Assembly (NCBI GenBank): GCA_005884715.1 | Contig: VAZZ01000132.1 | Coordinates: 1-11,827 of the forward strand | DNA: 11,827 nt | Origin: Alphaproteobacteria bacterium | GTDB taxonomy: Bacteria; Pseudomonadota; Alphaproteobacteria; Rhizobiales; Aestuariivirgaceae | Direction: 5' to 3' | Shown: positions 1 through 7,193 of the stretch, one piece after another | Position numbering within the stretch: the first letter of the stretch is position 1 | Layout: every line of letters begins with the position of its first letter | Translations under genes and position numbers: made by a program | The notes under the pieces: generated by a model | What the model was told of the DNA's origin: nothing | Seen by the model: the letters and a program-made list of their open reading frames with translations, nothing else | Database searches by the model: none

Positions 1-15
1 TGGTCCGACCCACTA

Positions 16-58
16 CCCTCACCCTGAGGTGCCCGGCGAAGCCGGGCCTCGAAGGGTG
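16..58. repeat. GC-rich palindromic intergenic element, copy 1
   Basis: An imperfect palindrome whose outer arms CACCCT and AGGGTG pair, followed inward by GAGG with CCTC and a perfect inner hairpin GCCCGGC-GAA-GCCGGGC. It is related to the element at 87-125, which lies in the opposite orientation: both carry a TTCGAGG side and a CACCTCA side. Palindromes of this style are common between genes in Hyphomicrobiales. It lies upstream of a transporter ATPase gene, where the binding-protein gene would be expected just outside the window, so it may protect or end an upstream transcript. That role is inference. Confidence 0.6.
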
Positions 59-86
59 GCCAGCGGTACGACCTCTGTACCTGGAT

Positions 87-125
87 CATGCTTCGAGGCT
101 CGCTACGCTCGCACCTCAGCATGAG
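87..125. repeat. GC-rich palindromic intergenic element, copy 2 (inverted)
   Basis: The outer arms CATGCT and AGCATG are complementary, with GAGG/CCTC inside. The centre is less symmetrical and holds GCTCGC twice as a direct repeat around TAC. It is the reverse-oriented relative of the element at 16-58, and together they form an inverted pair about 28 bases apart. The remainder of 1-166 shows no convincing coding sequence or promoter. Confidence 0.6.
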
Positions 126-166
126 AGTATTTTTAAGTCGTCGCGTTCCAGAAGCTGAAATCAGAA

Positions 167-1669
167 ATGAGTGAAGCCGCCATTCGGCTGAAAATGTCCC
201 ACATCTCGAAGTCCTTCGGCGGTGTCGAAGCGCTTCGGGGTGTGGATTTCACTTTGCGCCGCGGCGAGATTCATGCGCTGGTCGGCGAGAATGGCGCCGG
301 CAAATCGACATTGATGAAGATCATCGCCGGCGTGCATTCGGGTTTCGACGGCGATATGCTGCTCGACGGCAAGCCGGTTCACTTCCGCTCGGCCCGCGAG
401 GCCCTCGCCCACGGCATCGGCATGGTGCATCAGGAGCTGAGCGTCGTGCCGCAGCTCACCGTCGCAGAAAATGTCTATCTGGGCGTGCAGCCCGTCACCG
501 GGTTCGGTGCAGTCGATTGGGCGTCCATGGCCAGAGGTGCGCGCGAGCAGCTGAAAAAGCTCGGCCTCGAACTCGATCCCTGGATCACGCTGGGCGAGTT
601 GCCGATTGGCATCCAGCAGCTGGTCGAACTGTCGCGCGTGCTGTTCTCCGGCGCCAGCATCATCATTCTCGATGAGCCGACCTCGGCGCTGTCGCCGCCC
701 GAGATCGAACGCCTGTTCCGGTCATTGCGCAAATTGCGCGATGCAGGCAACAGCATCATCTTCATTTCCCACTTCCTCGAAGATGTGCTGACCATTGCCG
801 ATCAGATCACTATCTTCCGCAACGGCCGCAAGGTGGTGACCCACGCCGTCAGCCCTGAGATCGACAAGGCGTGGATCATCCAGCGCATGATCGGCAAGGG
901 GCATGAGGAGCTCGAATCGAGCTATCTCGGCGATGTGGCGCTGGCGAGCCCCAAGGACGCGAAGACTGTTCTCGAGGCGCAGGGCCTGAGCAAGGCCGGC
1001 AGCTTTGAGGATGTCAGCCTCACCGTCAGAAGCGGCGAGATCCTCGGCATCTATGGCTTCATGGGCTGCGGCCAGATCGAGCTGGCGCGCGCGCTGTTCG
1101 GCAAGATGAAATACGACAAGGGCTCGGTCAGGGTCGATGGCGTGGCCCGCAGATTATCGAACACCGCCCATGCCGCTGGGGCCGGTATCGCCTATGTGCC
1201 GGAAAGCCGCCGCAGCATGCTGTTCCATCACGAGCCAATTTACAAGAATACCTCCATCGCGATCCTCGACCGGCTGTCGAAACTATGGCTCAAGCCCGAT
1301 GCCGAACGCGCCATTGCGGCCAAGCATATCGAGCGCCTGAGCATCAAGACCCCGGGGACCGAGGCCCTGCTCGGGAATCTTTCGGGCGGCAACCAGCAGA
1401 AGGTCGGCGTCGCCAAATGGCTCACCTTCCTGCCCAAGGTCCTCATCCTGAGCGAGCCGACCCGTGGCATGGATGTCGGCGCCAAGGAAGATGTGGTGAA
1501 GATCGTGCGGAATCTGCGCGACCAGGGGGTCGGGATCCTTGTAATCTCGACCGAGCCCGAGACCGTGCTGTCGCTGGCCGACCGGATCATGGTCATGCGC
1601 AAAGGTATCGTCTCGCAGGAATTCGCCAATGAGACGATCAGCAAGGACCGTCTGCTAGCGGCGGCATGA
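167..1669 (+). CDS. Ribose-type sugar ABC importer, duplicated ATPase (probable methylthioribose importer)
   Basis: This 500-residue protein has the two fused nucleotide-binding domains typical of RbsA/MglA-type ATPases (CUT2 family). Domain 1 has a canonical Walker A GENGAGKST (residues 40-48), an unusual signature LPIGIQQ (145-151), Walker B ending in LDE (168-170) and the H-loop histidine H202. Domain 2 has a degenerate Walker A GFMGCGQIE with no lysine (297-305, usual for the family), a canonical signature LSGGNQQ (405-411), and VLILSEPTRG (425-434) where the Walker B aspartate is replaced by Ser429. It would energise import through the permease encoded 15 bases downstream. The next gene, mtnK, suggests methylthioribose or a related pentose as substrate; ribose, xylose or a polyol cannot be excluded. 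The start at 167 has only a weak purine-rich stretch upstream, and ATG at 194 is an alternative that keeps the whole domain. Confidence 0.93.
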   Translation: MSEAAIRLKMSHISKSFGGVEALRGVDFTLRRGEIHALVGENGAGKSTLMKIIAGVHSGFDGDMLLDGKPVHFRSAREALAHGIGMVHQELSVVPQLTVAENVYLGVQPVTGFGAVDWASMARGAREQLKKLGLELDPWITLGELPIGIQQLVELSRVLFSGASIIILDEPTSALSPPEIERLFRSLRKLRDAGNSIIFISHFLEDVLTIADQITIFRNGRKVVTHAVSPEIDKAWIIQRMIGKGHEELESSYLGDVALASPKDAKTVLEAQGLSKAGSFEDVSLTVRSGEILGIYGFMGCGQIELARALFGKMKYDKGSVRVDGVARRLSNTAHAAGAGIAYVPESRRSMLFHHEPIYKNTSIAILDRLSKLWLKPDAERAIAAKHIERLSIKTPGTEALLGNLSGGNQQKVGVAKWLTFLPKVLILSEPTRGMDVGAKEDVVKIVRNLRDQGVGILVISTEPETVLSLADRIMVMRKGIVSQEFANETISKDRLLAAA

Positions 1670-1684
1670 ACAAAAGGATGCGGT

Positions 1685-2696
1685 ATGACGGCTTCGTCTA
1701 AGGCAATCCCCCGGCGACTGGTTCCGCAACCGGCTCAGCAATATCGCACCCTTTCTGACTCTCCTGTTCCTCGTCGTCTTCTTCAGTTTCGCCAGTTCTT
1801 CCTTCGTGTCTTTCGGCAACCTGCAGAACATCCTGCAGCAGGTCTCGATCACCGGCATCATCGCCGTCGGACTGACTTTCGTCATCCTGACCGCCGAGAT
1901 CGATCTGAGCGTCGCCAGCGTCGCCAATGCGACCGGCATCGTCGTCGCCTTCTTCACCTTGCAGGACGAGAGCGTGAATATCGCCAATGTTCCGCTGGCG
2001 GGCGGCATCGCCATCATCCTGGCGCTCGGCACCTGTCTCGCTCTGGGCGGCATCACCGCTTTCGGGGTGACTAAGATCGGCATACCATCCTTCATCATGA
2101 CGCTCGCGATGCTGCAGATTTGCGACGGCATCAGCGCCATGCTGGTCAGGGGCCAGATCGCCTACAACGTGCCCTCGCTCGTCGGCATCCTGGGTGCCGA
2201 CTCGATTTTCGGCATTCCGTGGCTGGTCCTCGTTGCAGCTCTGGCCCTCTTCATCGGCCATGTCGTGCTGACCTATACGCGCTTCGGCCGCTATGTTTAC
2301 ATGGTCGGCGGCAACCGCGAGGCGGCTGAATATTCGGGCGTCAATGTCAAGCTCATCATCGCCGCCGTCCTGATGATCTCGGCTTTCTGTTCAGGGCTGG
2401 CGGGCATGCTCGGCGTCGCCTATTTCGGCAGCGCTCAGCAGAATGAGTTCGGCACCTATCTGCTCGATGCCATTGCTGCCGTCGTAGTCGGCGGCACCAG
2501 CCTGTTCGGCGGCCGTGGCGGCATCGGCAACACGATCATTGGTCTGTTCGTGCTTGGTGTCCTCAACAATGGCCTCGATCACGTCAATATCGACAGCTTC
2601 CTGAAGATCCTGATCCGCGGCCTGATCTTGCTCGCCGCCTTGATCATCAATATCTATGCCGAGCGCCTGCGCGTCTCGCGCTCCGTCTCTCATTGA
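1685..2696 (+). CDS. Ribose-type ABC permease, reading frame broken near the start
   Basis: An integral membrane permease of the RbsC/CUT2 type, made mostly of hydrophobic segments. Family landmarks are TFVILTAEIDLSV, YMVGGNREAAEYSGV and the late AAVVVGGTSLFGGRGG. The frame that carries the protein is open from 1689 but has no usual start codon before GTG at 1806. Starting there would give 296 residues and lose the first membrane segment (IAPFLTLLFLVVFF). ATG at 1685 follows AGGA at 1675-1678 with good spacing and reads MTASSKAIP, then leaves frame at a C5 run (1708-1712). With four Cs it continues GDWFRNRLSNIAPF and gives a 336-residue protein, a normal family length. A short alternative start, ATG at 1666 overlapping the ATPase stop, runs only 11 codons. 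The coordinates given assume the corrected gene; the strictly open version is 1806-2696. Confidence 0.85.
1708..1712 (+). other. C5 run responsible for the permease frame break
   Basis: Five consecutive Cs lie eight codons into the permease gene, where four would keep the frame. The in-frame codons here are ATC-CCC followed by C, so a +1 slip of proline tRNA on CCC-C would also restore the reading frame. Confidence 0.7.
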
Positions 2697-2702
2697 GGAA
2701 CC

Positions 2703-3965
2703 ATGTCGCAGCCCTATCGCGCATTGAGTGACGGCAGCCTGCCGGAGGTCCTGGCGGCGATGCCGCAAGTGCGTGAACAGTTGGGCGGCGCCTTCACCCA
2801 GTGGAGCGTACAGGAAGTCGGCGACGGCAATCTCAATCTCGTCTTCATCGTCAAGGGGCCGGGGGGGAGCGTCATCGTCAAGCAGGCTTTGCCCTATGTG
2901 CGCCTGGTCGGCGATTCCTGGCCCTTGCCGCTGGCGCGATCCTATTACGAACATATGGCTCTCACCGAGCAGACGAAGCACGTGCCGAAGCTGGTGCCAA
3001 AGATCTATCACTACGATCGCGATCTGGCGCTAATCGTGATGGAATATCTCACCCCCCATATCATCATGCGAAAGGGTCTCATTCAGGGCATCGAATATCC
3101 GCTGTTCGCCAGCCATATCGCCGAATTCATGGCGCAGACCTTGTTCAAGACATCCGTCCTCGCGATATCGGCGGCCGAGCACAAGCGCCGAATCTGGGCC
3201 TTCATCGATAATATCGCCTTGTGCAAGATCACCGAGGATCTGGTCTTCACCGACCCCTACCGCGTGGCCAAGCTCAATCGCTGGACCGAGCCGTTCCTCG
3301 ACGACATTGCCGCGGAATTCCGCGAGGACGAGAAGCTGAAGCTTGCCGTGCAGAAGCGCAAGTTGCAATTCCTGACCTCAGCCGAGGCCATGATCCATGG
3401 CGATCTCCATACCGGCTCGATCATGGTGACGCCGTTGGATACGCGCGTCATCGATCCGGAATTTGCCTTTGTCGGGCCGATGGGTTTCGATGTCGGCGCC
3501 GTCATCGGCAATCTGCTCATAGCCTATTTTGCGCAGGCCGGACATGAAGAGCGCCCGGGCGCCCGCACCCCCTATCGCCATTGGATTCTGGTCCAGGCCG
3601 AACAGGTCTGGCGGCAGTTCAACAAAAGATTTCTGGAGCTCTGGGATGCGAGCAAGTCAGGTGAGGCCTATATGCCGGAGCTGTTCACTGATCCCCAAGG
3701 TGCTGTCGCCTTCGCCGCCGAGAAGCAGCGCTTCATGCGCAGCCTCTTCGCCGACACCGTCTCTTTCGCCGGCATCAAGATGATCCGCCGCGTGTTGGGC
3801 CTCGCCCATACGGAGGATCTCGAAAGCATCAAGGATCCTGCCGTGCGCGCAAGCTGCGAGCGCAAGGTGTTGAACCTGGCGCGAAGGCTTATCCTCGATG
3901 CCGACAAGCTTACCGGCATCGGCGATGTCACGATTGCTGCCCGCGGCGTGCTTGCTGCGCAGTAA
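2703..3965 (+). CDS. mtnK: S-methyl-5-thioribose kinase
   Basis: A cytoplasmic kinase that uses ATP to phosphorylate 5-methylthioribose to its 1-phosphate in methionine salvage. Its 420 residues are close to the roughly 400 of characterised MtnK proteins, and the fold is the aminoglycoside/choline kinase type. Visible landmarks are the nucleotide-loop region VGDGNLNLVF (39-48), HGDLHTGSI (232-240) with the catalytic aspartate D234, the metal-binding DPEFAF (251-256), GPMGFDVG (258-265) and the arginine pair R362-R363 that is characteristic of the family. The last four together are very specific to MtnK. ATG follows the permease stop by six bases, and GAGGA overlaps that stop, so the gene is translationally close to the transporter genes. 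The isomerase MtnA is not nearby in the window. Some MtnK enzymes also serve 5-deoxyribose disposal, so the physiological substrate could be either. Confidence 0.93.
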   Translation: MSQPYRALSDGSLPEVLAAMPQVREQLGGAFTQWSVQEVGDGNLNLVFIVKGPGGSVIVKQALPYVRLVGDSWPLPLARSYYEHMALTEQTKHVPKLVPKIYHYDRDLALIVMEYLTPHIIMRKGLIQGIEYPLFASHIAEFMAQTLFKTSVLAISAAEHKRRIWAFIDNIALCKITEDLVFTDPYRVAKLNRWTEPFLDDIAAEFREDEKLKLAVQKRKLQFLTSAEAMIHGDLHTGSIMVTPLDTRVIDPEFAFVGPMGFDVGAVIGNLLIAYFAQAGHEERPGARTPYRHWILVQAEQVWRQFNKRFLELWDASKSGEAYMPELFTDPQGAVAFAAEKQRFMRSLFADTVSFAGIKMIRRVLGLAHTEDLESIKDPAVRASCERKVLNLARRLILDADKLTGIGDVTIAARGVLAAQ

Positions 3966-3989
3966 TCGGCTAATCCATCACAGACTTAT

Positions 3990-4035
3990 CCCTCCCCCTT
4001 GCGGGGAGGGTCGGCCCGAAGGGCCGGGGTGGGGG
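3990..4035. repeat. GC-rich palindromic element, left copy
   Basis: A double-hairpin module. CCTCCCC-TTGC-GGGGAGG forms the first hairpin, and GGCCCGAAGGGCC the second, followed by a G-rich tail. Aligned with the reverse complement of 4065-4110 it is the same element with scattered substitutions and about one gap. Confidence 0.65.
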
Positions 4036-4064
4036 TCGGGTGGTCCCAAATGTCGCACTCGCCA

Positions 4065-4110
4065 CACCCCCATCCGGCGCTTCGCGCCACTTTCCCCGCA
4101 AGGGGGAAGG
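4065..4110. repeat. GC-rich palindromic element, right copy (inverted)
   Basis: The inverted partner of 3990-4035. It contains GGCGCTTCGCGCC (a hairpin with a TTC loop) and TTCCCCGCAAGGGGGAA. The substitutions relative to the left copy partly preserve pairing within each hairpin, as expected for elements maintained as RNA or DNA structures. Confidence 0.65.
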
Positions 4111-4134
4111 ATGAGAATCTAAGATGTTGCATCT

Positions 4135-4434
4135 CTACACCCACCTGAAAACCACAAAGGCATAAGCGAGTGCGATGACGAGTGGCCCCCAGAGCGGTGT
4201 ACCAAAAATACCGAGCCAGGCCAGGAAGATGAAGGCGCTACCGAGCAGCGAGATGAACAGGCGATCGCCGCGCGTCGTATCGAGCCCCAATATGCCATGG
4301 CGGGGATCGCCGCCGGGTGAATAATATTCCCACACCGACATGCCGGCGAGGCACAGGAAGATGAACAGGAAGAAAGCGGCCGTCGGCCAGGTCCATGCCA
4401 TCCAGGAAAGAAATGTCGTACCTTCGGTGGTCAT
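4135..4434 (-). CDS. glpU: Small membrane protein of the glycerol ABC transporter (DUF2160 type)
   Basis: This 99-residue protein has hydrophobic segments at about residues 12-34, 58-76 and 81-96, and a short polar stretch containing YYSPGGDPRHGILGLDTTRGDR between the first two. That layout and the invariant-looking GLDTTRGDRLF match the small DUF2160 membrane proteins encoded with glycerol importers in rhizobia and other proteobacteria, named GlpU. Its biochemical role is not established; it may be an accessory subunit beside the GlpP/GlpQ permeases. The start is supported by GGAGGA seven bases upstream of the ATG, and the gene lies 15 bases after glpQ. It is the last gene of the operon. Confidence 0.85.
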   Translation of the reverse strand: MTTEGTTFLSWMAWTWPTAAFFLFIFLCLAGMSVWEYYSPGGDPRHGILGLDTTRGDRLFISLLGSAFIFLAWLGIFGTPLWGPLVIALAYAFVVFRWV

Positions 4435-4449
4435 AAGGGTCCTCCGGCG

Positions 4450-5255
4450 TCACACACGGCCAAGGGCAAAGCCCTTGGCGATGTAATTGCGGACGAAATA
4501 AATCACGACGGCGCCTGGTATGAGGGTGAGTGAGCCGGCCGCAGCCAGGAGCCCCAGTTCATAACCGGACGTGCTCGCCGTCTTCGTCATCACTGCGGCG
4601 ATCGGTTTGGCGGCAACGGCCGTCAGCGTCTTGGCCAGGAGCAATTCCACCCATGAGAACATGAAGCAGAAGAAGCAGGCGACGCCGATGCCGGCGGCGA
4701 TGGTCGGTATGAAGATGCGCAGGAAGAAACGCCAGAAGGAATAACCATCGACGAACGCTGTTTCATCGAGCGCCTTGGGCACGCCTGACATGAATCCTTC
4801 GAGAATCCACACGGCGAGCGGAATATTGAATAGCGTATGCGACAACGCCACCGCCCAGGGCGTGTCGAACAGCCCAACTTCCGAGTAAAGCTGGAAGAAC
4901 GGCAAGGCGAAAACGGCGGGCGGCGCCATGCGGTTGGTGAGGAGCCAGAAGAAGAGATGCTTGTCGCCGAGAAAGCGATAGCGCGAGAAAGCGTAGGCTG
5001 CAGGCAGGGCGACCGATACCGAAAGCACGGTATTGATGACGACGTATTCGATAGAATTCACATAGCCCATATACCAGGACGGATCAGTCAGGATCTTGGC
5101 GTAGTTGTCGAATGTGAAATTGTGCGGATAAAGCGAAAAGCCGCCGAGGATCTCGTTGGTGGTCTTGAACGACATGTTGAGCAGCCAGTAAATCGGCAGC
5201 ATCAGGAAGATGATGTAGAGGACCGGGACAGCGCGGCTCCAGTTTTTCGCGTCAC
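4450..5255 (-). CDS. glpQ: Glycerol ABC transporter permease GlpQ, reading frame broken near the start
   Basis: A MalG-type inner-membrane permease that pairs with GlpP to form the glycerol channel. The cytoplasmic EAA loop is seen as ETAFVDGYSFWRFFLRIFIP, the surface that contacts the ATPases. The uninterrupted frame offers its first ATG at 5202, giving 250 residues and cutting the first membrane segment in half. Upstream, the same frame reads KNWSRAVPVLYIIFL with no usual start. A GTG at 5255 overlaps the glpP stop as GTGA and is preceded by GAGGAG (rather close), but it reads VTRKTGAALS and soon stops. If the A5 run (T5 at 5243-5247 on the plus strand) had six bases, the product would begin MTRKNWSRAVPVLY and have 268 residues, the normal size. 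The coordinates assume that corrected start; the strictly open version is 4450-5202. Confidence 0.87.
5243..5247 (-). other. A5 run responsible for the glpQ frame break
   Basis: On the coding strand GTG-ACG-CGA-AAA-ACT is read, whereas the transporter frame needs AAA-AAC-TGG. One extra A would restore it. A -1 slip of lysine tRNA from AAA to the overlapping AAA would produce the same protein without any change in the DNA. Confidence 0.7.
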
Positions 5256-6115
5256 GTCTCCTCGTTGCGCATCATGAGCGTGTAGAACAGCCACGACAAC
5301 ACGAGCACGATTAGGAAATAGATGATCGACATGGCGGCGGCCGGGCCGAGATCGAACTGGCCGAGCGCCGTCTTCACGAGATCGATCGACAGGAAGGTCG
5401 TGGCGCTTCCGGGACCTCCGCCGGTCAACACGACGGCCTCCGTGTAGATCATGAAGCTGTCCATGAAACGCAGCAGCACAGCAATGGTCAGCACATGGCG
5501 CAGTTTGGGCAGCTGGATATAGCGGAACACGGCCCAGCTTCGCGCCCCATCGACTCTGGCGGCCTGGTAATAGGCGTCCGGGATGGAGACGAGGCCCGCA
5601 TAGCACAGGAGCGCCACCAGCGATGTCCAGTGCCAAACATCCATGAGCACAATGGTGAACCAGGCGGAGATCGGCCTGCGGGTATAGTTGTACTCGAAGC
5701 CGATTGCGTTGAGGAATTTGCCCAGCAGTCCGATGTCGGGCAGCGCCATGATGTTCCACATCGCGCCCACGACGTTCCATGGGATCAGCAAAGGCAGCGA
5801 CATCAGCACGAGGCAGACCGAAACCCATGGCCCCTTGCGCGGCATGGTCAAAGCGATCGCGAGGCCCAGCGGAATCTCGATGGCCAGGATGATGCCGGTG
5901 AACAGAAGCTGGCGGCCAAGGGCTGAATGAAAACGGTCCGAATGCAGGACATCCTGGAACCACTGCACCCCCGCCCAGGTGAAGACATTGTCGCCGAAGG
6001 TCTCCTGGACCGAGAAATTGACCACCGTCATCAGCGGAATGATCGCGTTGAACGCCACCAGCAGGACGACCGGAAGGACGAAGAACCACCCCTTGTTATC
6101 GACCGTTTTGTTCAT
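5252..6115 (-). CDS. glpP: Glycerol ABC transporter permease GlpP
   Basis: A 287-residue MalF-type permease of the inner membrane that acts with GlpQ. Six hydrophobic stretches are apparent, beginning with WFFVLPVVLLVAF at residues 10-22. The EAA loop is residues 182-204, with AARVDGARSW and FRYIQLP close to the family consensus. TGGGPGSATT (231-240) is a typical loop of carbohydrate permeases. It starts with ATG ten bases after the glpT stop, with GAGG about eight bases upstream of the ATG, and its stop overlaps the probable GTG start of glpQ by four bases, so the two permeases are likely made in equal amounts. Nothing in this reading frame appears damaged. Confidence 0.92.
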   Translation of the reverse strand: MNKTVDNKGWFFVLPVVLLVAFNAIIPLMTVVNFSVQETFGDNVFTWAGVQWFQDVLHSDRFHSALGRQLLFTGIILAIEIPLGLAIALTMPRKGPWVSVCLVLMSLPLLIPWNVVGAMWNIMALPDIGLLGKFLNAIGFEYNYTRRPISAWFTIVLMDVWHWTSLVALLCYAGLVSIPDAYYQAARVDGARSWAVFRYIQLPKLRHVLTIAVLLRFMDSFMIYTEAVVLTGGGPGSATTFLSIDLVKTALGQFDLGPAAAMSIIYFLIVLVLSWLFYTLMMRNEET

Positions 6116-6125
6116 CCGATTGGCC

Positions 6126-7193
6126 TCAATTCACCATCCAGCCATCTTCATAGATCTGCGTATGTCCGGGATCGAAGGTGACCCGGACATTCTGGGTCGG
6201 AATATCGCGCCCTTCCCGGACCAGAAGGTTGATCTTGCCCTCGCTGTTGCGTGTCTCGACGATCCTGAAGCGCCCGGCATCGGCCACCTTGACGATTTCG
6301 ACGGGAATGCCCTTCTCGGCGAAATGCACGAATTCCGGACGCACACCGAGTTCGAGTTTCTTGCCATTGCCCCGATAGGCCTTGGTATTGACGGCTTCGA
6401 CGACATTGCCGGCGAAGGTCACCCTTCCCCCCGCAACCTGGCAAGGCAGCACGTTCATGCCGGGTGAGCCGATGAAATGTCCGACAAAAGTGTGCTTTGG
6501 TCTCTCGAACAGCTCGATCGGCGTACCGATCTGCACGATCTCGCCATCCTTCATGACGACCACCTGGTCGGCGAAGGTGAGCGCCTCGGTCTGGTCATGC
6601 GTCACATAGATCATGGTGCGCCGGATCCTGTGATGCAGTTCCTTGAGCTTCGAGCGCAGCACCCATTTGAGATGCGGATCGATGACGGTCAGCGGTTCAT
6701 CGAACATGATGACATTGACATCCGAGCGCACCAGGCCGCGGCCGAGTGAAATTTTCTGCTTGCCGTCCGCGGTGAGGCCGGAAGCACGCTTGCTCAACGT
6801 ACGGTCGAGATCGAGCATGGCGGCGATCTCGCGAACCTTCTTGTCGACATCCTTTTCACCGACCCCGCGATTGCGCAACGGGAAGGCCAGGTTGTCATAG
6901 ACCGTCATGGTGTCGTAGATGACCGGGAACTGGAAGACTTGTGCGATATTGCGCTGCTCCGGCGTCGCCTCGGTTACGTCGTGGTCATTGAAAAGGATGC
7001 GCCCTTCCGTCGGTTTGAGCAGGCCTGAAATGAGATTGAGCAAGGTCGTCTTGCCGCATCCCGATGGCCCGAGTAGCGCGAAGGCCCCGCCATCGGCGAG
7101 ATCGAGCGAAAGCCTTTTCAGCGCCCAGTCCTCGTCGCGCTGCGGATTGGGATAATAGCTCTGCCTCAGATTCTCGATACTGATCCTGGCCAT
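6126..7193 (-). CDS. glpT: Glycerol ABC transporter ATPase GlpT
   Basis: This 355-residue MalK-like ATPase has a canonical Walker A GPSGCGKTT (42-50), Walker B VIMFDE (161-166), and an H-loop histidine in YVTHDQ (H199). The signature motif is strongly altered, reading LTADGKQ (140-146) instead of LSGGQQ, and the D-loop is VID rather than NLD. The region after about residue 240 is the regulatory OB-like domain of MalK-type subunits. It probably forms a heterodimer with GlpS, whose signature is canonical. ATG at 7193 shares one base with the glpS stop (TGATG). The frame stays open further upstream, but that stretch lies inside glpS and does not resemble an ATPase. The glpT name follows the rhizobial GlpSTPQUV scheme and is unrelated to the enteric glycerol-3-phosphate antiporter of the same name. 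Confidence 0.9.
   Translation of the reverse strand: MARISIENLRQSYYPNPQRDEDWALKRLSLDLADGGAFALLGPSGCGKTTLLNLISGLLKPTEGRILFNDHDVTEATPEQRNIAQVFQFPVIYDTMTVYDNLAFPLRNRGVGEKDVDKKVREIAAMLDLDRTLSKRASGLTADGKQKISLGRGLVRSDVNVIMFDEPLTVIDPHLKWVLRSKLKELHHRIRRTMIYVTHDQTEALTFADQVVVMKDGEIVQIGTPIELFERPKHTFVGHFIGSPGMNVLPCQVAGGRVTFAGNVVEAVNTKAYRGNGKKLELGVRPEFVHFAEKGIPVEIVKVADAGRFRIVETRNSEGKINLLVREGRDIPTQNVRVTFDPGHTQIYEDGWMVN

Larger units (their letters stand above)
3990..4110. terminator. Probable bidirectional terminator between convergent operons
   Basis: The only spacer between mtnK (plus strand, ending 3965) and glpU (minus strand, ending 4135) is filled by two inverted copies of a GC-rich palindromic element. 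Each copy can fold by itself, and the two can also pair with each other over some 46 bases. There is no clear run of Ts after the stems, so classical intrinsic termination is not shown. The role is inferred from position and structure. Confidence 0.45.

Noticed and set aside
16..125. A possible CRISPR or tandem array
   Set aside because: There are only two units in opposite orientation, with internal symmetry and no uniform spacers.
3898..4122. A 74-codon open frame across the convergence spacer
   Set aside because: It reads through mtnK out of frame and then through palindromic repeats, so it is not a plausible gene.
5202..6089. A 295-codon minus-strand frame within glpP
   Set aside because: It is out of frame with an intact permease, and its product is Arg/Gly/Pro-rich with no membrane pattern. 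Its tail was useful only because it contains the out-of-frame reading from the glpQ GTG.
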